Assembly: GCA_947396885.1 (NCBI GenBank)
Contig: OX377204.1
Span: forward strand, 25,613,706-25,677,705
Length of the DNA stretch: 64,000 bases
Source: Heligmosomoides polygyrus polygyrus
Taxonomy: Eukaryota > Nematoda > Chromadorea > Rhabditida > Heligmosomidae
Direction: 5' to 3'
This document shows positions 25,201-33,150 of this stretch, in pieces. Below the pieces are notes generated by a model that was not told the DNA's origin, searched no databases, and was given only the letters and a program-made list of their open reading frames with translations. A program made the translations under genes and the position numbers. The number at the start of each line of letters is the position of its first letter. Within the stretch, counting starts at the first letter, position 1.

Positions 25201-28200
25201 GTTATGACGCTCTTCGTATCTATCGAGCGAGGAGGATGGAGCACTCTGGCACGGGACAGGGACGAAAGGAGGCCGCTCCCGGCGCCCGCTCGAGCAACTT
25301 GATGCTCAACGGGACGACAGGTGATGCAGGTGATACCCGTTCATTGACCTGAATTAAGATTCTAATGACTACCCGACACTATCAAGGTTCTTGAATCACA
25401 TCCACAGATGAAGTGGTAGGGCACAGGGAGTCAATACGATTCAGTTGGTTTTGGTCCTACAACTACACTCTAAAGGCTCTCTAGACAGCCTTAGAGCAAC
25501 TCCTGACTAGGGCGGCAAAACATTTCTGATAAAGGAGGTGCTCTAAGGCTGTCCATTTCTGACAAAACTCCCCAAACGCTCAGTCTGCAAGCTGCCCCCC
25601 CCCCTTGATTGAAAGGTTCGAATCTGTATGCATTATTCACGGCGCACTCCAAAGGCTCGCTGGACAGCCTTAGAGCAACTCTTGACTAGGGCGGCTGCAA
25701 ATTTCTGACAAAACTCTCCAAACGCTCAGTTTACAAGCTGCCCCCCCCCCCCCTCGATTGAAAGCTTCTTCTTTGTCCGCATTGTACACGGCGCACACCA
25801 AAATTTCGCTGGGACAGATTGGAGCTAATCCTGAGTGTGGTGATTAGAAATTTCTGAAAACCTTTTCCAAACGGTTCGAAATAGTCTTGAGAATTTCGCA
25901 TTTCCCAGTAAGGGAAGATAGAAGCGCAGGGGACGTGCGCTCGCCCACTCGATTGATAGGTTAGGTTCTGTGTGCATTGTGCACGGCGCACTATTGGGCA
26001 TTCCTGGCGTGACAGAGCCGAAAGCACACATATCCTGGGAAATAAGCTGCTCTAATCGCCCGTCCAGCCAATTTTGGACCACCCACGGCGAAAATACGGG
26101 TGTTCCGGTAAAGCTTTACACAAATTTGTGTAGATCTCGAAGAGGCGAATCGAATGGTGCCAACCTTTTTTCGAAAAACCTAAAACTGAAGGAATTATGA
26201 TCATGCAACGCTTTGCGACGCTATTTTTGCGTTTTTTTTTCGCCCACTTTTGACCGTGCGGCGCGAGCGGTATTGTAGGACTGCACCCAGCTATGTATAG
26301 CGGTGGGCGAACAATTCTGCGCGAGTTCAGCATGTAGTTCTTTGCATACCCACGTGATTTCGCCGACTTTAGATGGATGTGTGGCACTCAGTAATCAGGT
26401 TCGAAATAGTGAGGGTCCCATGGCTTTCAGGTTGATCCTCACCGCCTCTTCATAAGAACAAGATGCAATTGAGCAATCGTTCTCTCTACGCAGGCGATAT
26501 GGGCACCATTGTTCACTGGAATCGTAAAGGTGGCTCTAAGGACCCACGTTATGGTAATCCACCCTATTCATGGTCTCCTTCTCTGTTCACCGCAAAAGGA
26601 TTAGAGAAGCGCTTTCCATCATTCGCTAGTACTATTGAGCACCATCCATTTTCAGCCGCTCACGTATAAGCGTTTCCGCTCATAGCAGTGAAATTGTTCC
26701 TCGCTGAAACTCTTATAGTGAGAAATTCCATAATGTATAGTCCTATGAAATGCCAGTACGAAAAATGAGAAAGAGCAGCGGACCAAAAAAGCTGAAGCTA
26801 AAGCTGTAGAAGCGGATGTTGCATCACGATAATGATTTGCAGTTGAAGAGTAGTGCAACAAAAATTTCGAGAAAAACATCACTACTCTTCCGCAAGGACA
26901 TGGCTCGATTATAGCGCCAAATCCACATATTCAGCTCTTCCAAGAAGGTTCCAACGTATATATGTATAAGGGATAACTTTTTCATGTTTTCAAAACTTTC
27001 AAAGCCAATGCGCTTCAAATATGAGCGCTCAGCTTCCGGGTACGCTAGTAGTCAGGCTACATAGAGTGAGCACTACTTGTGGATATTGGACAACAATTCG
27101 TCTTCTCGATAGATAAGAATGTTGTGGTGGATTTTTCATCTGTGCACTGCTTAGGAAGCCTAACGTTATCTTAATTAATCTGTGCGAAATTTTCAATCAG
27201 GAAGCTGACTTTTCCAAACGACATCGCTGCCATTGGGGTGAACATAAAATCTTTACTTCAGTCTGCCAGTCTGATTGCAAATTTTACCTGGATGAAATCA
27301 GATACTACAAGGTTTCTTCAGCAGTGCACAGATGAAGAATCCCACCACTATATTCTTACCCGACGAGGATTAGATGAGCGCTGGCTAACCATCCACGTAT
27401 AGTGCGTTTTCAGTTCACTCTCCCCTAATTGCTAGCGTACTCGGAAGCTGAGCGCTCGCTTATCAGGCGCAGTTCCTCTGGGAAATTGGGAGTTTATGAT
27501 GAGCTGTTCATCGGGCCATTGCGCTCCGTACACTGGTTCGTACAGTTGATACTAAATAGGTCAGGGTTTTTTGAAGAACAAAAACTTTCACTACTGCATA
27601 GTAGTCAGGAATCACAATAGATATTGGAACACTGGGAAGTGGGGACGTTCTTGTCCTCTGCCTTTGTAGGCGTATTAGTGGATATAAATGCTTTCATACA
27701 AAGTTTCAGTATCCCCCAACTTGTTGCTCCCTTTAGGAATTTTCAAGGTCCCATGGCTAAAGTTTTAGGAGATTAATATCTTCTTCTGTCGTATAGAAAA
27801 TGTCGATGTTCCAGCAGAAAAACAGCATTATACCTTCGCTTTCACTTAATGATGAAGCATCGTTACTTCAGCTTCTGAATTAAGCTCAACCACAAGATTA
27901 GTTCCGGTCTAGAGGAGTTCAATACTACCTAATTTTTGAAGAGCACAGAGGCGGAAATCATCAGCATCTGGGATAGCCACCGACAATTTATGATTTCTAA
28001 TTAGGTGAAATTAATTACGGAGTGTATACAATTCTTAAGAGCGACGTAGTGCCTTATATAAGATTGCTTAAAATAAAGTAAGATTGGTCGACCTGCTTTG
28101 CGAAAGGCGGCCCATATAAAATTATTGAAACCATGCATAAAGAAATCCGTAGAATTATTCTCTATCTGTAAGCCGTCATAACAGTGTTTTGTTGCGATCA

Positions 28201-31200
28201 AAACTTCTAGCGCCAGGCGGGACTCGAACCCGTACCTACCTCTGACCGAGCGGGAATGCTCTACGCCTTTACACCACCGGCGCCGTTTGATCAAACGCAA
28301 CATCCACACTCGCGGGACCGATCAACACTCTTTTGTTCTCTATTCCTTGTACTTCTATTCCGTTTGATTGTCTCTCTTGCACTCTTGAGAAATGAAGCAA
28401 TGAACTGTGAAGATGAATGTTTACATCTACCCGATAGCGCTTCACCTTCTGAACGTCCCTAGCCATATCAAGAAAAAATTGATCATTACTCAAGCTTGAG
28501 ATGCGTCCTTGAAGGCGATCATGCCTACCGTGGCAATCTTGGAGATAAAGAAGAAGTTTCGACACCATGTTCTTACAAGTAATGTGAAATTTTCATTGAT
28601 TTCTCCCGAAATTTATTTTGATGTCAACTTAAAATCTATGCTAATAAAATTAACGTAGGTGAGGATAAGTGTAAAAGACGGCGTTACACAATCCTTCTTG
28701 GTACGCGCCGCGCATTCGACTTCTACGGAATATCGCGGAGCCGATTGGAATGCGCATTTGGCTTATTCAATGACTTGCGATGCCCAACCGTTGGACAAGA
28801 AAGAGCATTATCCTTCACATAGTGGACTGGTACTATCCCAGCGATGGCGTTGGGATGGAAGAAAGCTTTTGGGAAACCCACATCCTCTCAAAATAAGGGT
28901 TTTTCGTCCATTGATCGAAGCCTGTTCAGTACACCATTCGGTTTTTTAGAGGAACGAAGACTGCCTCTCCCCCAACAACGCACTTTACACTAATCGAATT
29001 GAAGGCCCTAATAGGCAAAGCTATGCCCATGTCTATATCTTTGAGGAATTGATGCCTTCTTAGTGAACAAGTGCTCGCATGTTGAAATGCAACCAATCTA
29101 GCGCAGATGTGGTTCCACACATGACGGTTTCCGCCATTGGGTTTCAAAAGGGTAGAATACTTCTTCAGAGCCTGTGCCTGTAACACGGTCATATGCTCTG
29201 CTACGCGAGGCTTCTAGATTGATCCTTGCCTACAACAATTTCTCGCAGTTAAGCAGAATATTTTGCTTCAAGTGTGGCTGCGCTAGCAGCGATTTTCCAT
29301 CAAACACTCGAGCGCTAAACAGTCCTGTTCTGGCCCTTGTCAAGGCATCCAATATGTACTATATTACTGTAGCGATGGATAGCGATCGTTCCATGTTTTT
29401 CCAATTCGCTTTGGCTAAATGGGCTTTCTAGCATTTCTTCTCTTTCCCCACTAACTTAAGCAGGCTAGTAGATGTACGACGGCGCACTCCCTCTGACTAA
29501 TGTCATGACGTCAAGTACAGCGATTCGCAACAAATGAATTACATAACGAAAGTGTCCAGCTAATAGAGGTAGAATAATTCCACATACTGTTCATCGCATG
29601 GAGGGTAAAGGCCAGCAGTTGTCAGACTTTTAGTTGGATGCGCCGTTTTTTTTCTACTACTGTGGAATCTCGCGGAGCAATTTGAATGGCCTTTGACACA
29701 GTTGCTTCTGCAGCCGATGGAAGAGCTAATATTTTATCTTTTCGAGATAAGTCCAATAACAATTCACTGACTAGCAGAATATGGAAAGCTTTGTTGGCCT
29801 GAGACAGGTTAGAACAGTCAGCGCCTTTTCCGACCTCGCTACCATGAGTCCTAATTTTCACTGAAAGTCCTGCTCATGATGTTGTAGAGAGCACAATGTT
29901 TTGTTTGCAAGATGAAGAGTTCTATTGAATCTTCTTCTGAACGGTTAATGACTGAGATACCAAAAAATTCTCATTCTTGGTCAAATAAGGTAAATGGTTT
30001 TAAATCGTTAATGCTTAAGAGGGCGGAGAGCTTTTGAGTAAGAGCTGGGACCAACATCCCTCTTCTTCTTAACAACGCCTATTTCATAAGCACGCACGAA
30101 ATGTTCTGTGTGCTTGAATAGTTGAAAGAAGAGCCTCTCTTCGCATGGTAGCCAAGGCGTGATAAAAAAAGCTCACTACTTTTACTAATGCTTGAAAGCA
30201 GAGAGCTGTTTTGAGCATAGAGAAGAGCTAACGCCCTTTTGTTTCCAGGCAACGCATATTAAAGCAAAAAAGAAGCATTTGTTCTCTTACGAGCAGGAAA
30301 AAGGGCGTTATTCATTTCTTGGCTCTCTGGTCACACTTGAAACAAAATCCAAGGAATCTAACAATGTCAGCGTAGTTAACGCAGCATTCCATTGCTCAAA
30401 CACCTTGGGTCTGCAATCGTGACTGATTGTCGTCTGACCTCGAGGTGAACTCTGCGTGAGACCGTGGTCCAAATTGCGCTCAGTAGCAGGCGTTTTATAC
30501 ACGGGAGGATTCCAGAATGCCCTAAATCAATGGTCTACGGAACCGTCGTCGGACCACTAGCGGTGTATGGCGCTGGTTCTCGCTTGAAACCAATGAGGTT
30601 GAGACCAGGATCAGCGTTGTGGCGACGGAAGTGCTGCGCTGATAGCCGGTGATACGCGTCTGGAGCGTATTCGCAACAACACAGTACGTCAGAGATTTGG
30701 TGTCGCTCCAACTGCTGGCAAGTTACGTGAAGCTCGCCTTCAGTGGTATGGCCACGTTCTCCGCGCTAGTGGTGACACTGTTCGGAAAATTGGACTCAGC
30801 ATAGATGTGCCCAGAAAACGGCCTTAAAGGCGGCCGAAGCAGCGTTGGCTTGATACGTTGCATGTCGACCTGAAGGACGCTGGCATCCACCCCGATCAAG
30901 CATTTGATTGCATGAAATGGTGGCACCATACCAGGAGAGCGGACCCCGCCGCTAACCTAACGAGTGCTGGAAAATGCGAACACGAGGAACACTCCACTGC
31001 CTAAAGCTTGTTGATGGTGTTGTTTATATCGTGACACGTGGGAATATACCAGGTTTCACACGAGCGCTGAAACATCTGGTGGGGAGAAAAACACGCCGGA
31101 ATCTACCCTTTGCATTGTTGCCTCATATGGTTTGGAAAGGAAAAGGAAAGGAAAAAAGGATAAGGCGCGGGGTATGTTACTTCGCCCCTATTTGGGATAC

Positions 31201-33150
31201 ACCACACATTTACTTTCATTTAACCACCACGAAGGTGATATAGTGAAGGTGATTTTAATTGCTTCGCAGTCACTTTCGCTTGCCAACGGCCAAAGATCAG
31301 TGTTTATGCTTCCAGAGAACTATGTCCACTACCAGTTCATCGACCTTCAAAAGATGAAAACTTGGTTGTACCCGCATCTTGAACCTTGATTCGAAGCACA
31401 TGCGAGGTCTGGGTTCTTATCAAACATACATGAAATATAACTACGAATGAGTTCATACAGGGGTTTGCGACCAAGCGAGGATTCCAGCCATGCGTTTGGC
31501 AACTCCTCAAGAGGTAACAGCGACTTTGGTGAACTTCCTGATACGGAGAAAAGTGCGCTGCGCCTTTTTCAACTGCTCTACATGGAAAACGGTACCTGTG
31601 AGTCTATGACTGATTTTTGCCAGACTCATGACTCACCCGATATGTGCCCGCACATAGCCCATTGACGCATATTTCCCAGATTCTGCGAGAATCGTCACGT
31701 TTACGGCAAAAGGGCCAGCAACGGTCGCACGAATTGCAACTCACGTCAGAGCAGCTGGCCGAGAACGGCAGGCGGACATTGGTCCAAGTCGGTGTCATAT
31801 CACTGTCGCGTTCCACGTCGCACGCGACGAGGGAGACCAGTATTTGAGCTTCAAGACACCGGATTCCATTTTACTCGCCGCAGTTTCACGCGTCATTAGA
31901 ATAATGTCCCAAAAGTCTCCTCGAAAAGTCGTCCACACTCATTTTTTATACAATATAATATCGTGTTTGTCCTCTTATTTAGGAGGCTAGTCATCCATTG
32001 TGCAAAGGTAAAGTAAAAACAAAAATCTAACGCTTTCTTGTTCACCTCTCAAGTATTAGAAACAATAAAGAATAAAAGTAAAAATCTATAATGGGAAATA
32101 CTGCTCAAAAACATATGGCTTTGAGATTTCTAAGGCAAACTGCCACCGACGGAACGTTTAGAGGACCACCATGCAGACCCAGTGGGAAAAAAACTTCCTC
32201 AGATAGAGGAAGGGGAGGAATGCAATAGAAGAATGTGATCACATCACAGGAGTATGAGTGCAAAATGCGGCAAAAAATGTACGGAATGCTCCCACACCTT
32301 CCAGCTGATGGTGAGAACCAAGGCCAGAATCGGCAAGCTACGATAGAATCCACGCAACGAAGAGAACTACTGCTTAAATACTGTTGTATTGGGAACGTGT
32401 GGTCCTCCAAACGTTCCGTCGGTGGCAGTTTGCCTTAGAAATCTCAAAGCCATGTGTTTTATAGCAGTGTTTCCGATTATAGATTTTTTACTTTTATTCT
32501 TTATTGTTTCTAATACTTGAGAGGTGAACAAGAAAGAGTTAGACTTTCGTTTTTACTTTGCCTTTTGCACAATGGATGAATAGCCTTCTAAATAAGAGGA
32601 CAAACACGATATTAAAAGTGCGAAAAAAGTGACTGTGGACGAGTTTTCGGGGAGATTTTTGGGGCATTATTCTAATGACGCGTGAAACTGCGGCGAGTAA
32701 AATGGAAACCGGTGTCTTGCAGCTCAAACACTGGACTGCCTCGTCGCGTGCGACAGTGATATGACACCGATTTGGACCGATGTCCGCCTGCCTTGACATT
32801 TCTAAGGCAAACTGCCGCCGACGGAACGATTGGAGGACCACACGTTCCCAATTAACACGACCCAGTGCAGACCCAGTGAGAGAAAACTTCCTCAGTTAGA
32901 GGAATGAGGAGGAGTACAGTGGAGGAACGTGATCACATCACAGGAGTATGAGTGCAAAACGCGGCAAAAAAATGTACGGAATGCTCCCACACCTTCCAGC
33001 TGATGGTGAGAACCAAGGCCAGAACCTGCAAGCTACGATAGAGTCCACGCAACGAAGCGAACGACTGCTCAAAACACCCACCGAGTCGGTTGCGCCGAGC
33101 TTCAGATCGTCGTAGTCCTCTTCACATGCGCTGCCGTTACCGCAGGCCAT
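7136..33150 (-). CDS. GnRH/AKH-type neuropeptide GPCR (gnrr-like), 11 exons, 400 aa
   Basis: A class A (rhodopsin-family) receptor for a neuropeptide, expected in the plasma membrane of neurons or target tissue and coupling to a G protein. Exons in order: 33082-33150, 18576-18661, 18401-18515, 16382-16503, 15516-15653, 13596-13683, 11582-11726, 10237-10309, 9958-10060, 7569-7767, 7136-7200. Every junction keeps phase and the total is 1203 bases, exactly 400 codons plus a stop. Landmarks (residue numbers): N-glycosylation NGS 5-7; TM1 24-47 with GGPLN; TM2 with NLADL (Asp 71); Cys 98 before TM3 and Cys 179 in extracellular loop 2, the usual disulphide pair; DRV 122-124 in place of DRY; Trp 151 in TM4; FWIPC (Pro 233) in TM5; TFWSPY 328-333 in TM6; NPLIY 369-373 in TM7; basic tail RRRRLRR. 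The DRV box, long loop 3 and TM6/TM7 signatures fit GnRH/AKH and related vasopressin-like receptors; the exact ligand class is inference. Introns carry Tc1, SINE and RTE insertions, yet all exons stay open. Least certain: exon 1 (joined over 14.4 kb) and exon 11. Confidence 0.8.
7569..7767 (-). CDS. Receptor exon 10 (TM6, TM7)
   Basis: Flanked by CTTTCAG and GTAAGC. Encodes HAKRQAAWIILAYLTFWSPY, then NVVAVLNM, and ends NCMICANPIVNPLIYGILTKT. TFWSPY is the TM6 signature and NPLIY the TM7 NPxxY motif. 66 codons plus one base. Confidence 0.92.
8008..8246 (-). repeat. SINE-A copy in receptor intron 9
   Basis: In minus orientation, the 3' part (GAATGCGCCACG, then CAATTTGAATGCGTA) comes first on the plus strand and the head region (AGCCTGGGCGGGAA, TACCTCCTCC) last. 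Nearly full length. Confidence 0.75.
8727..9646 (-). mobile_element. Tc1-like DNA transposon with 75-bp inverted repeats
   Basis: Terminal inverted repeats 8727-8801 and 9572-9646 begin CAGGGTGCACC and CAAGGTGCACC and are flanked by TA at 8725 and 9647, the target of the superfamily. The 920-bp body carries a broken transposase on minus. I read WEQILFTDAKLFTVEQAHNR (first catalytic Asp, about 9440), then MVWGG (about 9300), FQQGSAPEHRAR (about 9160, where the second catalytic Asp of FQQDSAP is Gly), and PYSPDLNPMDYIVWAF (about 9060, third acidic position). Frameshifts and stops break it, and the N-terminal DNA-binding part is missing. It sits in intron 9 of the receptor in gene-sense orientation. 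Non-autonomous now; good TIR identity suggests it is not very old. Confidence 0.9.
9958..10060 (-). CDS. Receptor exon 9 (intracellular loop 3)
   Basis: Acceptor GTTTCCAG, donor CAG|GTAACT. One base completes a Gly, then 34 codons of polar, basic loop (KRPFLDNRPPKPASVHRNGN ... STIHKAKQ) ending in phase 0 against exon 10. Confidence 0.8.
10237..10309 (-). CDS. Receptor exon 8 (intracellular loop 3)
   Basis: Acceptor TTGTTTCAG, donor GG|GTAAGC, 73 bases. Reads YHGLPPMSAVSQIEEESSKS then SIK. Its phases (enters with two bases, leaves with two) are exactly what exons 7 and 9 require, which is the main support for this low-complexity loop exon. Confidence 0.78.
11150..11360 (+). repeat. SINE-B copy (tRNA-Gly-like SINE)
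   Basis: Second SINE family. The head reads GGTGGTGTAAAGGCGTAGAG (box A region), then CATTCCCGCCCGGTCAG, then GTTCGAGTCCCGCCTGGC (box B). In better copies (22140) the ends GCGCCGG and CTGGCGC pair over 7 bp and GCGGG/CCCGC closes a TTCGAGT loop, as in a tRNA. The tail, ACAAAACATCGTT and GAGGCTTAAAGAAACTGATT, is unrelated to a tRNA. It lies in receptor intron 7. Confidence 0.8.
11582..11726 (-). CDS. Receptor exon 7 (TM5)
   Basis: Acceptor GTTTTCAG, donor GAAG|GTACGA. Encodes ITQDLKDMQRLEKMYNINHL followed by the hydrophobic TM5 LFVFWIPCTIIIISYLTVLL. The Pro of FWIPC is the conserved TM5 proline. Confidence 0.9.
12318..12572 (+). repeat. SINE-A copy in receptor intron 6
   Basis: Head GGTGGTGTACACCGGAGGAG, box B-like TTCTTGGTCCGGATTTCC, body CCATCCCTCGCTGG and TTGTCCATCGCCTGG, tail ACATCCCGCAGAAGG. 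Moderately diverged. Confidence 0.7.
12884..13118 (-). repeat. SINE-A copy in receptor intron 6
   Basis: Opposite orientation to the copy 300 bases to its left. GAATGCGCCACGCATT opens it on plus; TTGGTTGGCCAGGCGGGAA and CAGCTGGCGCCTACC mark the head. Confidence 0.7.
13596..13683 (-). CDS. Receptor exon 6 (extracellular loop 2)
   Basis: Acceptor CAATTTAG, donor AAG|GTAATC, 88 bases. Reads QCTPIWTTHYYEKSNQLNSS then TLSLAEKAK. The Cys is the expected partner of the Cys before TM3, and NSS is a possible N-glycosylation site. Confidence 0.85.
14500..14830. repeat. TTCGAA-rich AT segment
   Basis: At least five ATTCGAA/TTCGAAA words within 330 bases in receptor intron 5 (for example TATTCGAATTCGAAC near 14509). 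A similar texture recurs at 37990-38100. Looks like a decayed simple or short tandem repeat. Confidence 0.4.
14845..15133 (+). repeat. SINE-A copy in receptor intron 5
   Basis: Nearly full length: GATAGCGCAATCGGAAGAGG head, TTTTTCGCCCAGGGCAATCA, TTGCCCATCGGCTGTCC, and ends with GAACCGTCCTTTATTTT. Confidence 0.75.
15516..15653 (-). CDS. Receptor exon 5 (TM4)
   Basis: Acceptor GATTTTAG, donor CG|GTGAGT. Encodes SINAHRRAYLRCRR then TM4 LLVIGWLAAFTLSLPQAVIF, with the conserved TM4 Trp in IGW. Confidence 0.9.
16382..16503 (-). CDS. Receptor exon 4 (TM3, DRV box)
   Basis: Acceptor TGTTTCAG, donor AG|GTGAGC. Encodes WYGGGLLCQVCSFFSTFPFY and ANSFVIACIAIDRVFGAYNM. The Cys at the top of TM3 and the DRV box (a DRY variant) place it securely. 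Confidence 0.93.
18166..18260 (+). repeat. SINE-A 5' fragment in receptor intron 3
   Basis: Head GGTAGCGCAGTCGGAGGAAG with a box B-like TCATCCCCAATTGGGG replaced region; the 3' half is missing. Confidence 0.55.
18366..18389. repeat. C13/A9 homopolymer junction
   Basis: A run of C followed by a run of A just inside the GC-donor intron of the receptor. Possible assembly-sensitive spot, but it does not touch the exon. Confidence 0.7.
18401..18515 (-). CDS. Receptor exon 3 (TM2), followed by a GC donor
   Basis: Acceptor TTGTTTCAG. Encodes QHKAKSPILLLRINLNLADL and CTLFVYVPKQIIWMLTFQ. The exon ends CAG and the intron begins GCAAGC, a GC donor with otherwise strong consensus; no GT donor fits the junction TFQ|WYGGG. 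A C-run/A-run lies in the intron 11 bases further on. Confidence 0.9.
18576..18661 (-). CDS. Receptor exon 2 (TM1)
   Basis: Acceptor CCTTTCAG, donor AG|GTGGTG; the next intron is only 60 bases. Encodes IEVFIYFLCFVIGGPLNVIS then LRKSLRAF, with the conserved TM1 Asn in GGPLN. Confidence 0.9.
18930..19090 (+). repeat. SINE-A 5' fragment in receptor intron 1
   Basis: AAGGTAGCGCAGTCGGAGGA head, TCGGTTCCACCCAGACCAA, ATCCCTCCAGGAAAAGTGAA; ends before the usual tail. Confidence 0.65.
19091..20794. other. Intron 1 sequence without recognised features
   Basis: Short open frames on minus near 19994-19719 and 20471-20152 have no splice or motif support that I accept. Confidence 0.3.
20795..20822 (+). 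repeat. (TTTA)n microsatellite
   Basis: About six perfect TTTA units in receptor intron 1. Confidence 0.9.
21795..21995 (-). repeat. SINE-B copy, left arm of a hairpin
   Basis: Contains GCCAGGCGGGACTCGAACC (box B reversed) and GGGAATGCTCTACGCC (head reversed), then the 5' extension AGCTGGCCGCTGATATCAGC. Forms a near-perfect inverted repeat with the copy at 22056. Confidence 0.85.
22056..22300 (+). repeat. SINE-B copy, right arm of a hairpin
   Basis: Best-preserved SINE-B: GGCGTAGAGCATTCCCGCCC, GTGCGGGTTCGAGTCCCGCC, then GATCGCAACAAAACATCGTT. The 5' extension CTGATATCAGCGGCCAGCTC mirrors the left copy. Confidence 0.85.
22301..23384. other. Intron 1 sequence, one GC-rich block
   Basis: A GC-richer block at about 22985-23260 has an open minus-strand frame ending LILATSIGLGR; it has no fitting donor for exon 2, so I do not use it. 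The rest shows nothing. Confidence 0.3.
23385..23745 (-). repeat. SINE-A copy with an internal 113-bp tandem duplication
   Basis: The block CATTGACTTGCGGTTACCAG to GACTTGGAGGAGAAA occurs twice, from about 23457 and from about 23570, nearly identical, inside an otherwise ordinary minus-strand SINE-A that starts GAATGCGCCACTCATTCTAC. Confidence 0.8.
23930..24065 (+). repeat. SINE-B copy
   Basis: GCAGAGCATTCCGGCCCGGT, GTGGGTTCGAGTCCCGCCTG, then AGCAACAGAACCTCGTTGTG. The upstream part differs from other copies. Confidence 0.75.
24066..25079. other. Intron 1 sequence without recognised features
   Basis: No exon-like or transposon-like segment that I can support. Confidence 0.3.
25080..25345 (+). 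mobile_element. RTE 3'-end fragment
   Basis: The end of an RTE polyprotein can be read: DHRWTRAVTDFPRDVK, TPGRPPTRWPETLNERYDAL (frame broken near 25095), then a 3' tail with the short tandem repeat CAGGTGATGCAGGTGATACC. This TRW/tandem-tail ending is typical of RTE elements, which insert as 5'-truncated copies. It belongs to a subfamily different from the 3270-6890 copy. Confidence 0.75.
25465..26000. repeat. Degenerate tandem repeat with poly-C runs, about 150-190-bp units
   Basis: Three or four unit starts are recognisable by CGGCGCACtCCAAAGGCTCG-like strings at about 25466, 25641, 25789 and 25983, each followed by a GACAGCCTTAGAGC-like word and TTTCTGACAAAACT. Poly-C runs interrupt units at 25595 (10 C) and 25741 (13 C). 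The first unit holds a small hairpin, GACAGCCTTAGAGCA against TGCTCTAAGGCTGTC. Confidence 0.6.
26001..26989. other. Intron 1 sequence without recognised features
   Basis: No supported gene or element; AT-rich with scattered short open frames. Confidence 0.3.
27003..27475. repeat. Foldback element, about 210-bp diverged arms
   Basis: Arms 27003-27210 and 27260-27475 are reverse complements. Strong blocks: GAGCGCTCAGCTTCCGGGTA (27024) with its partner near 27440, and TTTCATCTGTGCACTGCT (27134) with AGCAGTGCACAGATGAA near 27319. Looks like a non-autonomous foldback/MITE. Confidence 0.6.
27476..28184. other. Intron 1 sequence without recognised features
   Basis: AT-rich; nothing supported. Confidence 0.3.
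28185..28330 (-). repeat. SINE-B copy
   Basis: GCCAGGCGGGACTCGAACCC and GGGAATGCTCTACGCCTTTA (reversed boxes), then CACCGGCGCCGTTTGATCAA at its 5' end. Confidence 0.8.
28690..28870 (-). repeat. SINE-A 3' part
   Basis: GTACGCGCCGCGCATTCGAC, TCTACGGAATATCGCGGAGC, then TGGAATGCGCATTTGGC and CAATGACTTGCGATGCCCAA; the head end is lost. Confidence 0.65.
28871..29629. other. Intron 1 sequence without recognised features
   Basis: Nothing supported. Confidence 0.3.
29630..29855 (-). repeat. SINE-A copy, diverged
   Basis: GTGGAATCTCGCGGAGCAAT, then AGCTTTGTTGGCCTGAGAC and CCTTTTCCGACCTCGCTACC. Confidence 0.6.
29856..30454. other. Intron 1 sequence; one exon-like open segment on plus
   Basis: An open segment of 57 codons (30249-30422) follows a TTTTGTTTCCAG acceptor and ends in TGA; it reads YEQEKGRYSFLGSLVTLETK in part. 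No homology recognised and no partner exon, so it is only noted. Confidence 0.25.
30455..30985 (+). mobile_element. RTE 3'-end fragment
   Basis: End of the same RTE family as 3270-6890: IPECPKSMVYGTVVGPLAVY (about 30510), RNNTVRQRFGVAPTAGKLRE (about 30672), LQWYGHVLRASGDTVRKI, then RWLDTLHVDLKDAGIHPDQA and KWWHHTRRADPAANL (30845-30955). Broken by several frameshifts. A 5'-truncated insertion in receptor intron 1. Confidence 0.85.
30986..31767. other. Intron 1 sequence without recognised features
   Basis: No supported gene or element before the repeat cluster starts. Confidence 0.3.
31768..32791. repeat. Foldback with about 400-bp arms
   Basis: Arms 31768-32166 and 32397-32791 are reverse complements at high identity. 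For example CTAAGGCAAACTGCCACCGA at 32131 mirrors TCGGTGGCAGTTTGCCTTAG at 32419, and AGGCGGACATTGGTCC at 31769 mirrors GGACCGATGTCCGCCT near 32774. The spacer is 230 bp. Located in intron 1, about 290 bp from exon 1. Confidence 0.85.
32117..33080. repeat. Direct repeat pair overlapping the foldback
   Basis: The block 32117-32380 recurs in the same orientation at 32797-33080 (for example CACCTTCCAGCTGATGGTGA at 32296 and 32992). Homology stops within a few bases of the exon 1 donor at 33081, so the duplicated unit is the start of intron 1. Confidence 0.85.
33082..33150 (-). CDS. Receptor exon 1 (extracellular N-terminus)
   Basis: ATG in context CAACAACGATGG, reading MACGNGSACEEDYDDLKLGA then TDS to a GTGGGT donor in phase 0, which exon 2 requires. 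A short, acidic N-terminus with one N-glycosylation site just before TM1 is normal for this class. The same DNA has an overlapping frame on the same strand (180 bases from the acceptor at 33320, 60 codons), so the choice is inference; adding this exon makes the whole CDS exactly 400 codons. Confidence 0.55.
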
